From Peromyscus leucopus (lineage: Eukaryota; Chordata; Mammalia; Rodentia; Cricetidae): a DNA stretch of 64,000 bases. The notes under the pieces are model-generated. The model did no database searches and had not been told where the DNA came from. It worked only from the letters and a program-made list of their open reading frames with translations. Positions 1-11,330 of this stretch are shown here, piece by piece. A program made the position numbers and the translations under genes. How positions within the stretch are numbered: position 1 is the first letter of the stretch; each line of letters opens with the position of its first letter. The stretch spans positions 19,853,558 through 19,917,557 of the forward strand of contig NC_051074.1 in NCBI RefSeq assembly GCF_004664715.2, written 5' to 3'.

Positions 1-1373
1 TGAATTGTTTTATATTGTATACAAATTTGAAACTGATATTGTTAGAAAATGCTATATGTATATTTCTAATTGTATTTATTCCATCCATTTAACAATGTAA
101 TGCAAATTTCTGATCCTTGAATGTTATTATTATCAACTATTAGGATATAAAGAAATGAAAGTTAGTAGTTAGACATTACAATAGAACTTGTAGTCATATT
201 AGATATGTTTTAAAAATTGAGCAGAGATGTTTTAGACAGGTCATCTTCAAACCCTTCAGAGATCTATAGAATATGGCATTTAAAATGTTTTAATAACTTA
301 GAAAATTTTCTTTTTTGAGACATGTCGGCTCCTGGCAGTACCAATCTACTTTAGAGAAAATATGGGCATTGAAGAAACTGCATATGGAGTCAACTTTCAT
401 TCTGGCAAAAGTTAGCCACTGGACAACAAAGTATCCTTGAATCAACAGGACAAAATGGACAGACAGATCACGAAACAAGGGACTACTGATTCTTGCCAAA
501 ACAAGTGTGGTTATGGCTTTATCAAAAGGCATCTTCTGAGGCCAGGACAATATGGCCCCATCCCTGAAGTGGCCTTCGCATCCGGAAAAGGTACGGTGCC
601 CTTTTCTTCAAAGCAGCTTAACAAGCAGAGGGCCGATGGATTCTGTTGTACAATGGAACAGCAGCTGAAAGCTCATGCCTCTCAAAAGTAGACTGGCATT
701 TAATAGAGGGATGTGGAGAAGAAGGGGATGCTGAGATGAAGCCATATATACACAGCCAAGAAGAATGGACAGTTGAATTTAAAAACTGTCAACAATTTCC
801 AGAATTTAAAATCCTGAATCATGACAGAACACTAGTGGAATTCAGGTGTTTCTGGTACGTGGACTGCTCTCACCCAATGTGAGGTTGAACTGTTGACCTT
901 GTGTACATCCTACTTCACAAATGAGTCTGTCAGATACACTAAGCCTATAGGCTGAAGATGATGCCCCAACACTGCGGAGAAACCTCAGGTGACTGCCCAG
1001 GCAGCTGGCTGTTTCTGTCAACTCACAAAATTTTTTGGAAGTTGCTTGCATGCACTTCCTGTTTTTATTTTTGTTAGCTAATATTATTCCCTTCTTGGGT
1101 CTCTGAGGGAGTTGAAGATTAGTTAGTTATGGTTGAAGATTAGCTAGTTATAGTTGAAAATTAATTAGGATAGAAAGTGCATTAGATACATCTTGGATTT
1201 ACCAAAATAGGATAGAAAATGGAATTATTTTCTCTGATTTGTCAAATACCTGTTTAGGTATTTATTACTTGTATATATTGTATATAGTTATTGTACTTTT
1301 GTATATAGTTTTTCTTTTGTTAGTTATAACCTTTTGCTTTCTTTTTCTTTTTATTAAAATAGAAAAGGGGAAA
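1..1373 (+). mobile_element. 3' internal region of a mys-like endogenous retrovirus, non-coding remnant
   Basis: This stretch ends in a purine run (about 1361-1373, agaaaaggggaaa) directly before an LTR that begins TGTGG, which is the polypurine tract (PPT) plus 3' LTR arrangement of a retrovirus-like element. The sequence before it is AT-rich and has no reading frame longer than about 90 codons, so any coding function is lost. The tail at 1230-1360 (short T-rich runs with repeated tgtatatagt) resembles the sequence before another PPT at about 35,520-35,626. The left edge is not visible and the element may extend outside the window. Assignment to the mys/MYSERV group is from memory. The PPT-LTR junction is directly seen; the family name is inference. 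Confidence 0.55.
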
Positions 1374-1875
1374 TGTGGTGGTAATCTAATTGTACTGAAT
1401 TATTATTTTGATTGTATGTTAATAAATAAAGTTGTCTGGGGGTCAGAGCTATTAGAGCCATAGCAAGAGTGTGGCGGTGGTGGCACACGCCTTTAATCCC
1501 ATAAGATCTCTGTGTGTTCAGGGTCAGAGCTATTAGAGCCATAGCAAGAGTGTGGCGGTGGTGGCACATGCCTTTAATCCCATAAGATCTCTGTGTGTTC
1601 AGGGATACAGTCAGCATTGGAGACATATACCTTTAAGACCTAGGGGGCTGTACATTCAGACAGTGACGAGGCAGTCATGTGTTTGGGTTTACAACCAATG
1701 AGAAGGCAGAACAACATACTTTAAAAAAACTAACCGACAGGAAGTAGGTCTCTTTTCGCGAAGCTGGGACAGCAGAAGGAAGGGTGAGATTTAGCTCTGA
1801 GCTCTGACCTCTTGGCTTTCTCTTTTACATTGTTTCTGTGTTTCTTATTTAATAAGACGGTTGGTTACATCAACA
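1374..1875 (+). mobile_element. 3' LTR of the mys-like ERV
   Basis: It starts TGTGGTGG immediately after the PPT and ends ...TTACATCAACA. It contains AATAAATAAAG near the start and a GTTTCTTATTTAATAAGAC block near the end, both shared with the LTRs at 17,259, 38,481 and, more loosely, 42,102. A segment resembling the B1 left end (GGTGGCACACGCCTTTAATC) lies inside the LTR, as in its relatives. This copy carries that segment twice because of an 81-bp tandem duplication. Confidence 0.7.
1440..1601 (+). repeat. 81-bp tandem duplication inside the LTR
   Basis: Two units (1440-1520 and 1521-1601) both begin GGGTCAGAGCTATTAGAGCC. They differ at one visible position (CACACGC versus CACATGC). The duplicated unit contains the B1-like segment. 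Related LTRs in this window carry it once, so the duplication is specific to this copy and recent relative to LTR age. Confidence 0.85.
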
Positions 1876-2671
1876 AGCCTCAATCTGGCTATCTGTCATG
1901 TCATGACGTTGAGCCCGGAATCCAGCTCTGCCATGCCAGGCCTCAAAACAACAGAACTGTGAGCTAGTGAACCAGCAGTGTTTGAAGCTGTTAAATGTGT
2001 GATCTATTATGTATCAACAGAAAACAAATATAAACAGTTATTACACTGTACCTCCATGTTCCCTCTTGGTCTGCTCCCCCTCAATAACCTGGCTTGTCTC
2101 CTGAGTCACACAAAGTCACAATAGCTGTTCTGGGGTCAGCAGGGTTCTCAAATGTTCTAGGTTATACGGGTTTCTATCATGTTGACTCTTGGAGAGGAGT
2201 CAGGGAACAGCCCAGGCCTCCCTCCAACATCCTACACTGATCACCTGTATTTTGTCCCCACTCATGATACAGGGGTGGTATCAGAAGTATTGCCCTCACT
2301 CTCCAAGCATTTAGCTTTAGTTTTTAGTTCCTGATTGCCTTTGGGGCCCAAGTGTTTGAAACTTCATTTTTAAACCGTATTTCTTCCATATTTTTTTTTC
2401 CTACTGCAATAACCCTATCTGAGACAAACACTCCCAAGTGGTCCAGTTACTGTCTGAGTGGAAGGAAAGGGCAGACATGACAAGAAATGCAGGGTGGATG
2501 GGATGGCATTCCGTGATATTTTGAAAGTATTTACCCAGCAACATTCAGTCCACATAGGCGGAGCCTGGCATCCCCGCAGTACAAAGCAAAGCTGAATTTC
2601 TTCCCAGCTCTAGAATACCTTCATCTGAACTGTCCCCATTCCCCTGGGATCCTCCTGCAGTTGGCTGCTTT
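1876..2671. other. Unique intergenic DNA
   Basis: No recognised repeat, RNA gene or credible exon. Reading frames are short. A short poly-T run lies near 2390. Confidence 0.4.
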
Positions 2672-2684
2672 CACACGCACACGC

Positions 2685-2716
<32 letters not shown>

Positions 2717-2744
2717 GCATGCACGCACGCACGCACGCGTGCGT
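2672..2744. repeat. (CA)n/(GCAC)n alternating purine-pyrimidine tract
   Basis: A CA repeat with interspersed CG steps passes into GCAC units and ends GCGTGCGT. Purine and pyrimidine alternate without a break for 73 bases, the pattern that favours Z-DNA. Confidence 0.9.
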
Positions 2745-3639
2745 CCTCCTGAGTCCTAAGGCCCCTCTGTGAATTCTGCACAGGACTCTCAGTTGGGAAA
2801 TGCTTCTCTCCACCAGGTGCACAGCTACCACAGTTTTTTTTTAACCTTGACCTTCTAGCCTATATAATTACCACTAAATTCTGCGGTCCACTTCTTTTGT
2901 AGTTCCCCTGAATAAACCTGAACAAAGCCCAAAGAAGGAAAAATACCATTTCAAGGCAGCTCACACACCAGGGCCTCTGTTGTGTCCAACAGCTTGTTTA
3001 TGTCTCTTGGCTCCTGTCAAAGTGGAGGGTCCCAGTCAAGCCCCGCTGTCCCCTGGAGGACAGACCCTATCCTGTCCACTCTTTGCGGCCACTGTTCCCG
3101 GGAGGGGAGACACAGGGTGCTCTCGTTTGATACCACTTGAATACATGCCCCTGAGTCCACTTGTCCTCTTGGGAATTCTCCACGATTTGGGCGCAGATTC
3201 AAAGATAAAAGATGTAATGCCCTTGAAGACTTCCTCAAGGGCTACTCTACATTCGGTAAATCTTGCAGCTTGGATTGTGTACCTAGGTTGGCTTCCTAAC
3301 TGATAACTTAACCAGGTGCTCAGGAAGCAGAGTGGCAGATGCCAAGTCTCTCTCACCATTGTCTCTAGACAAGCGAGCCTAAGATGGAATCAAGAGACGC
3401 TCCAGGAGGTATGGATGATTCTAGAATGCTCATCCGTGTCCGTTATTTGCCCTTCAGTTCGTTCTTGTCAATGTTCAGATTTTTGCATTCTTATCTTAAA
3501 TTATCTTTGATCTTTATACAGCTCAAATCCATTCCAGGGGCTGCCAAGGAGCACAGACTTTGTTCAGATCAATCGGTCTTACATTTCTCTCAGTAGCTGT
3601 GGTAACATTCTACTTTATAACACCTGCACTCACATAAAA
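2745..3639. other. Unique intergenic DNA
   Basis: Overlapping frames of about 107 codons occur on both strands at 2980-3359, but none shows a signal, domain or splice context. I see no repeat here. Confidence 0.4.
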
Positions 3640-3655
3640 GACAGACAGACAGACA

Positions 3656-3692
<37 letters not shown>

Positions 3693-3696
3693 AGAG
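3640..3696. repeat. (GACA)n(CA)n(GA)n microsatellite
   Basis: Five GACA units pass into about 16 CA units and then a short GA run. Confidence 0.9.
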
Positions 3697-3746
3697 GAGC
3701 ATCCAAGTTTTCTTTTCTCTTTCTTTCCATTAAGAAAGAAAGACAA

Positions 3747-3937
3747 GGCCGGGCGGTGGTGGCGCACGTCTTTAATCCCAGCACTCAGGAGGCAGAGACA
3801 GGCGGATCTCTGTGAGTTCGAGGCCAGCCTGGGCTACCAAGTGAGCTCCAGGAAAGGCGCAAAGCTACGCAGAGAAACCCTGTCTCGAAAAACCAAAAAA
3901 AAAAAAAAAAAAAAAAAAAGAAAGAAAGAAAGAAAAA
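3747..3937 (+). mobile_element. B1 SINE, young cricetid subfamily
   Basis: Full-length B1 begins GGCCGGGCGGTGGTGGCGCA and ends in the ACCCTGTCTCGAAAAACC block, a long A tail and GAAA units. A perfect 15-bp TSD (AAGAAAGAAAGACAA) lies at 3732-3746 and 3938-3952. B1 derives from 7SL RNA and is mobilised by L1 machinery. The intact TSD and near-identity to the copies at 35,697, 38,175 and 61,961 mark a recent insertion. Confidence 0.95.
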
Positions 3938-3952
3938 AAGAAAGAAAGACAA

Positions 3953-4913
3953 GCTGAGAAGCTGCTGCTGTCTGTGTGAATTCTCATCTCCTGCTTCAGA
4001 AGCCACAGAGGCCTCTCCAAACAGGAGCAGCCAGGGCCGCTCACCTCCACATCTCCAACATTCCTCGGGCGTTCTTTTTTAGAGAAACTGCCTTCCGAGC
4101 ATAAGAGCACCTTTCTGTGTGGAACTCAGGGAAGATGGCTAAGGGACTAGAAACAGTTATGGTGTATCATCTACATCCCCATTGTGCTAAGACTGTCAAT
4201 GGGACAACCCTTTTGAGCCTTTTTTTTTCAATAGCAGCAATTTTATGAAGCTTAGGTACATTTTATTTGACATTATTTCCTAACATTTTTCATATTTCTA
4301 CATTAGTTTTCAATAAGGCCATTATTTTAATAACTATGTCATGGCTCAGATACAGCATAATGTACTTAAAGTTCTCTTCTGTTGACGGGTGGGCTGCCTC
4401 CAACTCTTCCTAGGATTATAAGCAAAGGAAACTCATTTATAAAGATGTGTTGGATCGTGACAATTACAGGGATTCAGAATCTTTTAAATATTAAATAAGT
4501 TTTAAATCATTTTAATATACAAATAATACATTCACCAGTCCAAAATAAAAAGCACCCACTAGACTCACACCAGGGCATGAAGTGCTTTCTCCTTGTTCTG
4601 TTGCCGTTTTGATTGCTCTGATGATCTTTTGACATAACTTTAAATAATATTCACTGGCTTTAAGTATTTACCTCTCTAGCTAATGATTCCTGAACCTGTG
4701 TTGTGGGGTGAGGAGTCTGTGTGGCCAGGTCTAGGGGTTTTGTTGTATTGACTTTACTTACATGCCCCAAATGCTATGCAGCTGCCTCTTCTTTGGGGTG
4801 CCCTGATGCTCTTTTGGAATTCCACCCACCCCGAATCGTATTTTCAAGTAAGAGTATAGGAGGAGAGGCAGACTTGACAAGTATTTTCAGGTTCAAAATT
4901 GTTCCTGTACCTA
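3953..4913. other. Unique, AT-leaning intergenic DNA
   Basis: No coding or repeat structure recognised. T-rich and TTTAAAT-rich patches occur around 4480-4650. Confidence 0.4.
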
Positions 4914-5932
4914 CCACACACACTCCCCCCCCACACACACACTCACCCTCCCCACACACACACACTCACACACACACACATTTACCCCCCCCCACATTCA
5001 CCTCACCCCCACACTCACCCCCACACACATTCACCCTAAACACACACATTCACATACACACACACATACACATTCACACACACACACACATACACACATA
5101 CAATTTACCCCCCCACATACACATTCACCCCCAACACACATTTATCCCCCTGACACTCACCCACACACACATTCATCCCACTCACACAAATTCATCCACA
5201 CATACATTTACCCCTTACACTTACCCCACCCACACACATTCACCTCCCCCCACCTTCACTCCCCCATATTCACCCCCACACATCTTCACCCTACACATTC
5301 ACCTCCACACACATTCATCCCCCCCACACTCACCCCCCCACACACATTCACCCACACACACACATTCACCCCCTGACACATTCACCCCCCACATCCAACC
5401 CATACACATTCACTCCTACACACACATCCACCTCCCACATCCACCCACACCCATACACATTCACCCCCCACACACATTCACTCATACACACACACACATC
5501 CATACACACACATTCATTCCCTCACACATTCACCTACACACACACATTCACCCTCCACACACACTCACTCCCATACATACACCCACCCCCCCACATCCAT
5601 ACACACACACATTCTTCCCTCCATACTCACCCACACACATTTACCCCACACATACTCACCCCCCCACATTCATTCCCTCACACATTCACCTACACACACA
5701 CATTCATTCCATACACACATTCACCCACACACACAATTCACCCCCCACATATCTACCCCCCACATATCCATACACACACACATTCATTCCTCCCCACATT
5801 CACCCCACACACATTCATCCCCCACACACACATTCACCCCCCCAGCATTCACCCACACATACACATTCACCCCCCCCCAACACACACATTCATCCCCACA
5901 CACACATTCATCTCCCCTACACACACACACTC
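4914..5932 (+). repeat. About 1 kb of degenerate CA / TTCACCC satellite-like repeat
   Basis: The region is built from CACACA runs interleaved with CATTCACCC, CCCCCAC and ATACACA words. G is nearly absent from the + strand for the whole block. The lack of stops opens a 409-codon frame (4721-5950) dominated by His, Thr, Pro and Ser. That frame is a composition artefact: its codons follow the DNA repeat, with no conserved domain or gene structure. Variable word order suggests slippage plus repeated short duplications rather than a fixed-period array. Confidence 0.92.
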
Positions 5933-6774
5933 TGGTTTAGTTGGCAGTAACTCTAGGACCAAATTCATTTCCCTTCAGAACTCTAAAGACAGCCTTGTGA
6001 ACACATCCACCTAAGGCCAAAAGCTGTGTTCCACACCAGCCAATTCAAAACCTCCTTGAGACCCAGGCCTTCCCTTAACAGTTTCTTGGTCTCAGCTTTA
6101 CTGGCATTTGGGGATCAATAACCCTTCATGGTGTGATGCTTTCTTGTCCATTGAGGACTGTTTACCAGCATTCTTGTCCTCAACCTATGAAACCCCAGGA
6201 ACACCCTTTTCAACTGTGACAATCGAAAGTGTCTCTAGACATTGTCAAATATCCCCTGCAGGAAAAAATTGCCTTCAGTTGAGGAGGACCGCTTTATGAC
6301 AGGGAATAGGGGAAGGCTAATTCAGCTAAATAATGCTCTCCAAAGATGTCTTCAACCTAATTCACAGAGCTTGTGAATTTGTTACCTTGTATAGAAAAAA
6401 AATTAAAATTAAAAAAGGACTCTGTAATTGAGAATTAAGGCATTGTGATAGAAAGATCATTTTGGATTACCTAGTGATTCCAACATAATTCCCAGAGTTC
6501 TTAAAACACAGACCCAGAAAGCCTTGAAGACAGAAGGGACTGTGGGCCAAGACATACAGCATACCCTAGAAGCTGGGAAGGATACAGGTTCTTCTCGGAA
6601 GGAACATAGCCCTAGAACTCACTCTATATTTCTGATTTCTTGTCCCACACCATTGAGTTTATGTGTAATTGTTGTAACTCCAATAGGAAATCAATATATG
6701 TCCACAATCAAAGAAATCCCCTACTCGTATCAACATGCCGCATACAGAATGAAGTCTTAGTTAGAAGACAGTAT
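5933..6774. other. Unique intergenic DNA
   Basis: No exon or repeat is recognised. An A-rich patch lies near 6395-6415. Confidence 0.4.
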
Positions 6775-6944
6775 GCGTGCCTGGTGGTAGTGGCACATGC
6801 CTTTAATCACAGCACTTGGGAGGCAGAGCCAGGTGGATCTCTGTGAGTTCGAGGCCAGCCTGGGCTATAGAGTGAGTTCTAGGAAAGGTTCCAAAGCTAC
6901 ACAGAGAAACCCTGTCTCAAAAAAAAAAAAAAAAAAAAAAAAAG
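6775..6944 (+). mobile_element. B1 SINE
   Basis: It has the B1 body (CACATGCCTTTAATC through ACACAGAGAAACCCTGTCTC) and an A tail to about 6943. It is more diverged than the copy at 3747. No clear TSD was seen. Confidence 0.9.
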
Positions 6945-7195
6945 GACATATGCATCAAAGATGGAGTATTATCCTTCATCATGCACTGCCATTTATGGTG
7001 ATAGAGATTAGGAAGTGGTTACCCATGGAGAAGAGAAAATTGGCCAATGAATGCTCCAGGCACTTCTGAGATGTTCTAGATCTCAATCTGGATGGTGACT
7101 AACCAGCTGTACACCATACCCAAAGTCTTACTGAAAAATTAGTACATGGATGCTATCATATGTAACTTATGCCTCAAAGTATAACTGTGCTGGCT

Positions 7196-7592
7196 AGTCT
7201 TATGTCAACTTGACACAAGCTACGGTTATCTGAAAAGAAGGAACCTCAATTGAGGAAATGCCTCCAGAAGATCCAGCTAGAAGGCATTTTATTAATTAGT
7301 ATTGTTGGAGAGGGCCAGCCCATTGTGGGTGGGGACACCCCTTGGCTGGTGGTCCTTGGTTCTAGAAGAAAGCAGGCTGAGCAAGCCACGATAACAAACC
7401 AGTAAGCAGCACCCCTCCATGGCCTCTGCATCAGTTCCTGCCTCCAGGATCCTGCCCTGTTTGAGTTTCTGCCCTGACCTCCTTCAGAAATGAACAGCAA
7501 TGCTGAAGTGTCAGCCAAATCAACTCTTTTTCTCCCAACTTGTTTTTTGGTTATGGTGTTTTGTTACAGCAATAGAAACCCTAACGAAGACA
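7196..7592 (+). mobile_element. ERVL-like LTR (RMER15-type, name unverified)
   Basis: It begins TGTGCTGGCTAG and ends ...CCCTAACGAAGACA. The interior has the ATGTCAACTTGACACAAGC and AGCAGCACCCCTCCATGGCC blocks shared with copies at 28,055, 46,593, 49,855 and 51,518. The following bases resemble a tRNA-Leu primer-binding site, so this is a 5' LTR of an ERVL-class element. Confidence 0.7.
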
Positions 7593-8335
7593 AGTTTGTA
7601 CCAGGAGTGGGGTATTGTTGTGACAGATCGGAGCATGTTTTTAGATGGATTGTGGAACAGCTTTGGAAAGTTTGGGCTAGAAAAGCCATTAAGTATTGAG
7701 AGTCCAGTGATATTCTGTAGGAACTTGGGAGATAAGAATGTTTGTTTGCAATGCAGAAGTTGGAGGCCTGGCTTGTGATGTTCAGAGGGAAGTTTAAAGA
7801 CTCTGTCAGGGCTGGTTGCTATTTTGAACTAAGATTCTGTTATTTCTGTCAGCTGGGGCTGAAAAATCAGCCATAATTAACAGAAGGCCAGCAACACTGA
7901 AGTGAAATCTTTTCATTACTGGGACATTTGATGCCGGTCAGCTGGAGCTAAGAAATTAGCAGTGCTTAAGAAGAGACCAGCAGAATTGAGGTGAAATCTT
8001 TTGGGAAGTGTCTTCTCAGGGTCAGCACACACAAGCTATGTTCCAAAAGCAGCCAAGGCTGTGTACCTTGTGCTGGCAACTGAACTTGGTACTGGTTTTG
8101 AAGGCATGAAGAGGTCATGGAGACAGCTGAGGATTGACGCTGTGAGAGTCCAGGAGAGGCCATTGGTGAAGGCACAGCCTCGGTGGCAGGTGAAGGCCCA
8201 GGACTGAAGGGTCATGCAAAGAGGTTGAGGCATGGCACCATGAAGAGAGCCTGTGAGAGGCTATTGGTGAAAGTCCAGCTCCAAGTCACATTCCTCATCC
8301 AGCAAGGACACACCTACTAATCCTTCCCAAATAGT
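7593..8335 (+). mobile_element. ERVL-like internal fragment, non-coding
   Basis: It follows the PBS. The opening section (GGGCTAGAAAAGCCATTAAG) is homologous to the minus-strand internal region near 51,420-51,500. No gag or pol frame remains, so this is a non-autonomous or deleted copy. The right limit is approximate because it meets another LTR-like segment in opposite orientation. Confidence 0.5.
7595..7613 (+). other. tRNA-Leu-like primer-binding site
   Basis: TTTGTACCAGGAGTGGGG, two bases after the LTR, closely matches the PBS expected for tRNA-Leu-primed ERVL elements (TGGTACCAGGAGTGGG). A related motif, TTGGTACCAGGATAGTGAGG on the minus strand, sits at the same place in the element at 49,855-51,912. 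Confidence 0.6.
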
Positions 8336-9955
8336 TCCACCAACTAGGGACCAAGTAGTCAAATAAATGAACCTATAGGGACATTATCATTCAAACCACC
8401 ACATTCTACTCCCTGGCCCCCAAAGGCTCATGGACATAACATAATGCAAAATGTGTTTAGGCCAGCTTCAAAAGTCCCACTGGTCTTTCAGTCTCAACAC
8501 AGTTTAAAAGTCCAAAGTCTCTTTTGAGACTCAAGGCACTCTTAATTGTTGCCCCCTGTAAAATCAAAATAAAATAACAAATTATATACTTCCAACATAA
8601 AATGGCACAGAATATACATTACCACCCCAAAGGGGAGGAATGGGGACACAGTGAGAAAATACTGGACCAAAGCCAAGACCACACCCAGCCAGGGACCCCT
8701 AATTCTGCAGCTCCGTGTCTGATGTCAATCATGTCGATAGCTCCAGCCTTCTGGCTCTGTTGACGACAATACACTCCTCCCTCTTGGGTCGGGTCCTACT
8801 CCCTATCTGCAGCTCTTTTTAGCAGAGGTCTCACGGCCCTGGCCCCTCCAATATCCTGAGGTCTCCAAGGCAAGCCAGGTTTCACTTGAACAGCTTCACA
8901 CAATGGCCTCTCAGGGCCTGCAGGTAGAGACTCAGCTGCCACCTACCTGGCCCCAGGAGCTCTTTTTAATCACAGAGAAAGATTCCACAGCCCCTTTACT
9001 TCATGAGTCCAAAACGAGAAAGAACTGCAGTTGCCCTGTTCTTGAATCACATTGCATACGCTTTCCTTTGCTTTTTAGGACCATTGGCATTTCCTTTTTA
9101 CAAGATGGAAGTCCAGCTGTGTGGGGGTCTCACCCCGAGGGCACACCTCCCTTTATTCCATTTCTCATGGGTCTCTTCTATCTTTTCAGCATATGCTTTG
9201 GCGATAACATTAAATTTCCCGGGGTTCTCTTTGGCTCCGAACTATATACTTTGTATTTCTTTGTGCCCTACATGCTCTTTTCCATTACAGATCTACCAAA
9301 AAAGGTAATTACCAGTAACCATGCAACATAGCCGATACTAGACTGTCCTGAAATCCATTCCACCTATTAATCTGTTGTTTTTCAATTTTGGGGAAGCAGC
9401 CACATTATTTGCCAAAGTATCACAAACATAGTCTCTAGCCCAGGTGCTAATACCCTCGTGAGCCGGTCCTCCATAGTCCATATCGCTCTCAGCACTGGGG
9501 TCTTCCAAGCTCATACGAGGCTGGCCCACTGAGCCCATTTAAAGTTCAGCCACTTTTCTAGACCAAAGTCCCAAAGTCTTCCACGTCCCCCACTAAAAAC
9601 AGCTTCGTCGGGCCTGTCGTGACAATACCCCACTCGTGATCCCGATTTCTGCATTTGTTATTTTTCTATTGCTAAGACAGCACGAGCGACCATAGCAATT
9701 CATAGAAGGAAACGTTTACCAGGGGCTTACAGTTCCAAAGGGTTAAGAGTCTATGATTATCATGATAGGGGGTACCCCAAGTTCTTTATGAACAGCTGTA
9801 TTAGTAAATGCTTTGAGACAATGGGTGCTGGCAGGAGCAGAGAAAATGAATGGGAAGAAGGAGACAGAAACAAGAAAGACGGGGTGGACAGATTTCTGAT
9901 TGGATGTGAGGTTGAGTCTACAAGAGGAAATCCATACCTGGTAATGTAAACTCAC

Positions 9956-9988
<33 letters not shown>

Positions 9989-10010
9989 ACCCATAGTGTG
10001 GAAAGTCCCA
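8336..10010 (-). mobile_element. Minus-strand ERVL/MaLR-like remnant
   Basis: The stretch ending TTCAAACCACCACA at about 8402 reads on the minus strand as an LTR start (TGTGGTGGTTTGAATG). Around 9620-9650 the minus strand shows ATCACGAGTGGGGTATTG, a PBS-like block comparable to 7595-7620. The following 9650-9960 resembles the end of a rodent LTR (TTTCTATTGCTAAGACA). Frames at 8903-9331 (142 codons) carry no domain I recognise. Boundaries and class are uncertain. Confidence 0.4.
9956..9990. repeat. (AAAAC)n simple repeat
   Basis: Four to five AAAAC units with poly-A ends. Confidence 0.85.
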
Positions 10011-10498
10011 GTCCCCAAGGGGGAACTTAATTCTGTTGCTTATCTAAATTGATGTAGCACCAGACCACCTTCTAAGCAGATACGTTTATGCCCACAGACG
10101 GTCACCACTCGGTGTTAGTCAGAGAACCCTGTCTTTCCAATGAACTGCAGTGAATGAAGAGACTCATAGTCGCACAAGGTCCTGGGAATAAGTGACATTA
10201 TACCATCCACTCCAGAACACTGTAAAAGAGAGGGCAGAAAGCATGCCAGAGCCAGAAGACAGGGAGACAGGCTCTGAACCCTATCTTCTGGACAAGACAA
10301 AAACACTCTGAACATGAAGCTTCAACATTTGCAGATGACTATACTGAGTCTACACACAATAATAGGTCTGCCGAAAGCCAGGTGTAGGTGGAGAAGATCT
10401 CTGGGTCCCGCCCCTCAATGCTGAACTATTATTTGCTACTGATCCAGGCAGGGAAAGAAGGGCAAGGGTTTCCTTCAGAGGTTTACCACTGGTGACCC
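10011..10498. other. Unique intergenic DNA
   Basis: No feature recognised. Confidence 0.35.
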
Positions 10499-11053
10499 TG
10501 AAAGGGAAAAATCAGTAGCCATCTTGAGAGATGCTTCTCCCACCCCACCCCACCCCAGCAGTTTTAGAACTGACCAGAAGTTGAACTCATGGGAAGGTAA
10601 GGCTGGAACAATAAATCTATGTATCCTGGACTTGGTAAAACAGGATGTGAGGAGTAATGGACTCAACTGACCAGAAGTTGAACTTATGGGAAAACAGAAC
10701 TGGAACAATATATCTGAGTGTATACATCTTGGGTTCAGCAAAAGCAGGACATAGGGAATAAAAAGTTTGTCTCTGTAGATACCCTGAATCCTGGTAGCCA
10801 TCAGTAACCTCATGCTTATAGTTCAGCCAGTAACTTCAAAGAACTACCTCACCCCTAACCCCCTCGTCCAATCCCAAGATATGTAACTCTCTCCATGTAA
10901 ACCTTTCCTATATAACCCCCTTAAAGTGAGTGCTCAGGCATCCTCCTCCACCCACTATGAGTGTTTGGAATGCAGACCAAGCCCAGGCTTGCTTTGTTAT
11001 TAAAAAACCTCTGTGGTTGTCTTGCTTGGAGGTCTTGCAACCTGGGCACAACA
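10499..11053 (+). mobile_element. Solo LTR, probably class I (ERV1-like)
   Basis: It begins TGAAAGGG, as many gammaretrovirus-type LTRs do, and ends ...CCTGGGCACAACA. A TATA-like box (CTATATAACC) lies near 10,907 and an ATTAAA poly-A signal near 11,000. A 97-bp tandem duplication occupies U3. The 4-bp flanks are ACCC and ACCG, a near-match to a 4-bp TSD. No internal retroviral sequence follows, so it is read as a solo LTR. Confidence 0.65.
10570..10763 (+). repeat. 97-bp direct duplication in LTR U3
   Basis: CTGACCAGAAGTTGAACT occurs at 10,570 and again at 10,667. The following GGAACAATA and GGTAAAACAGGA-type words repeat in the same order with several substitutions. Such U3 duplications often hold enhancer sites in retroviral LTRs; activity here is not shown. 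Confidence 0.75.
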
Positions 11054-11330
11054 ACCGTACCAGGTTCCAATGGATACCTCCAATCTAATGGTCACACTGA
11101 TGCGCCTGGTTAAACTAAATGAGTCACAGAATAAAAACAAATGTCATGAATCTGGAAGAGGTACTCGGAGGCAGAAGTTGGCAGTAGGAAGGGAATGAGA
11201 GGGTATGGGGAGAGAGTAACAGAGTGCATTACATACATATATGAAATCGTCAAAGAACTTTCACACACACAGAGAGAGATAAAGGGGGGACTAATTGAGA
11301 TTTTAAAAGAGGATTGGAAAGTCTCATACT
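11054..11330 (+). mobile_element. Possible L1 3'-end relic
   Basis: The GTATGGGGAGAGAGTAAC and GCATTACATACATATATG stretches followed by GAAATCGTCAAAGAAC resemble the tail of rodent L1 3' UTRs. The fragment is short and diverged. Confidence 0.3.

Noticed and set aside
4721..5950. 409-codon frame rich in His, Thr, Pro and Ser
   Set aside because: It follows the CA/TTCACCC repeat word by word, lacks any domain, and exists because the repeat contains no stop codons.
7196..7592. Hypothesis that the TGTCAACTTGACACAAGC repeat is a DNA transposon
   Set aside because: No terminal inverted repeats are present; two-LTR structure at 49,855-51,912 and a tRNA-Leu-like PBS show it is an LTR.
8903..9331. 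142-codon plus-strand frame with hydrophobic C-terminal half
   Set aside because: It lies antisense in an ERVL/MaLR-like remnant; the hydrophobic residues follow T-rich sequence.
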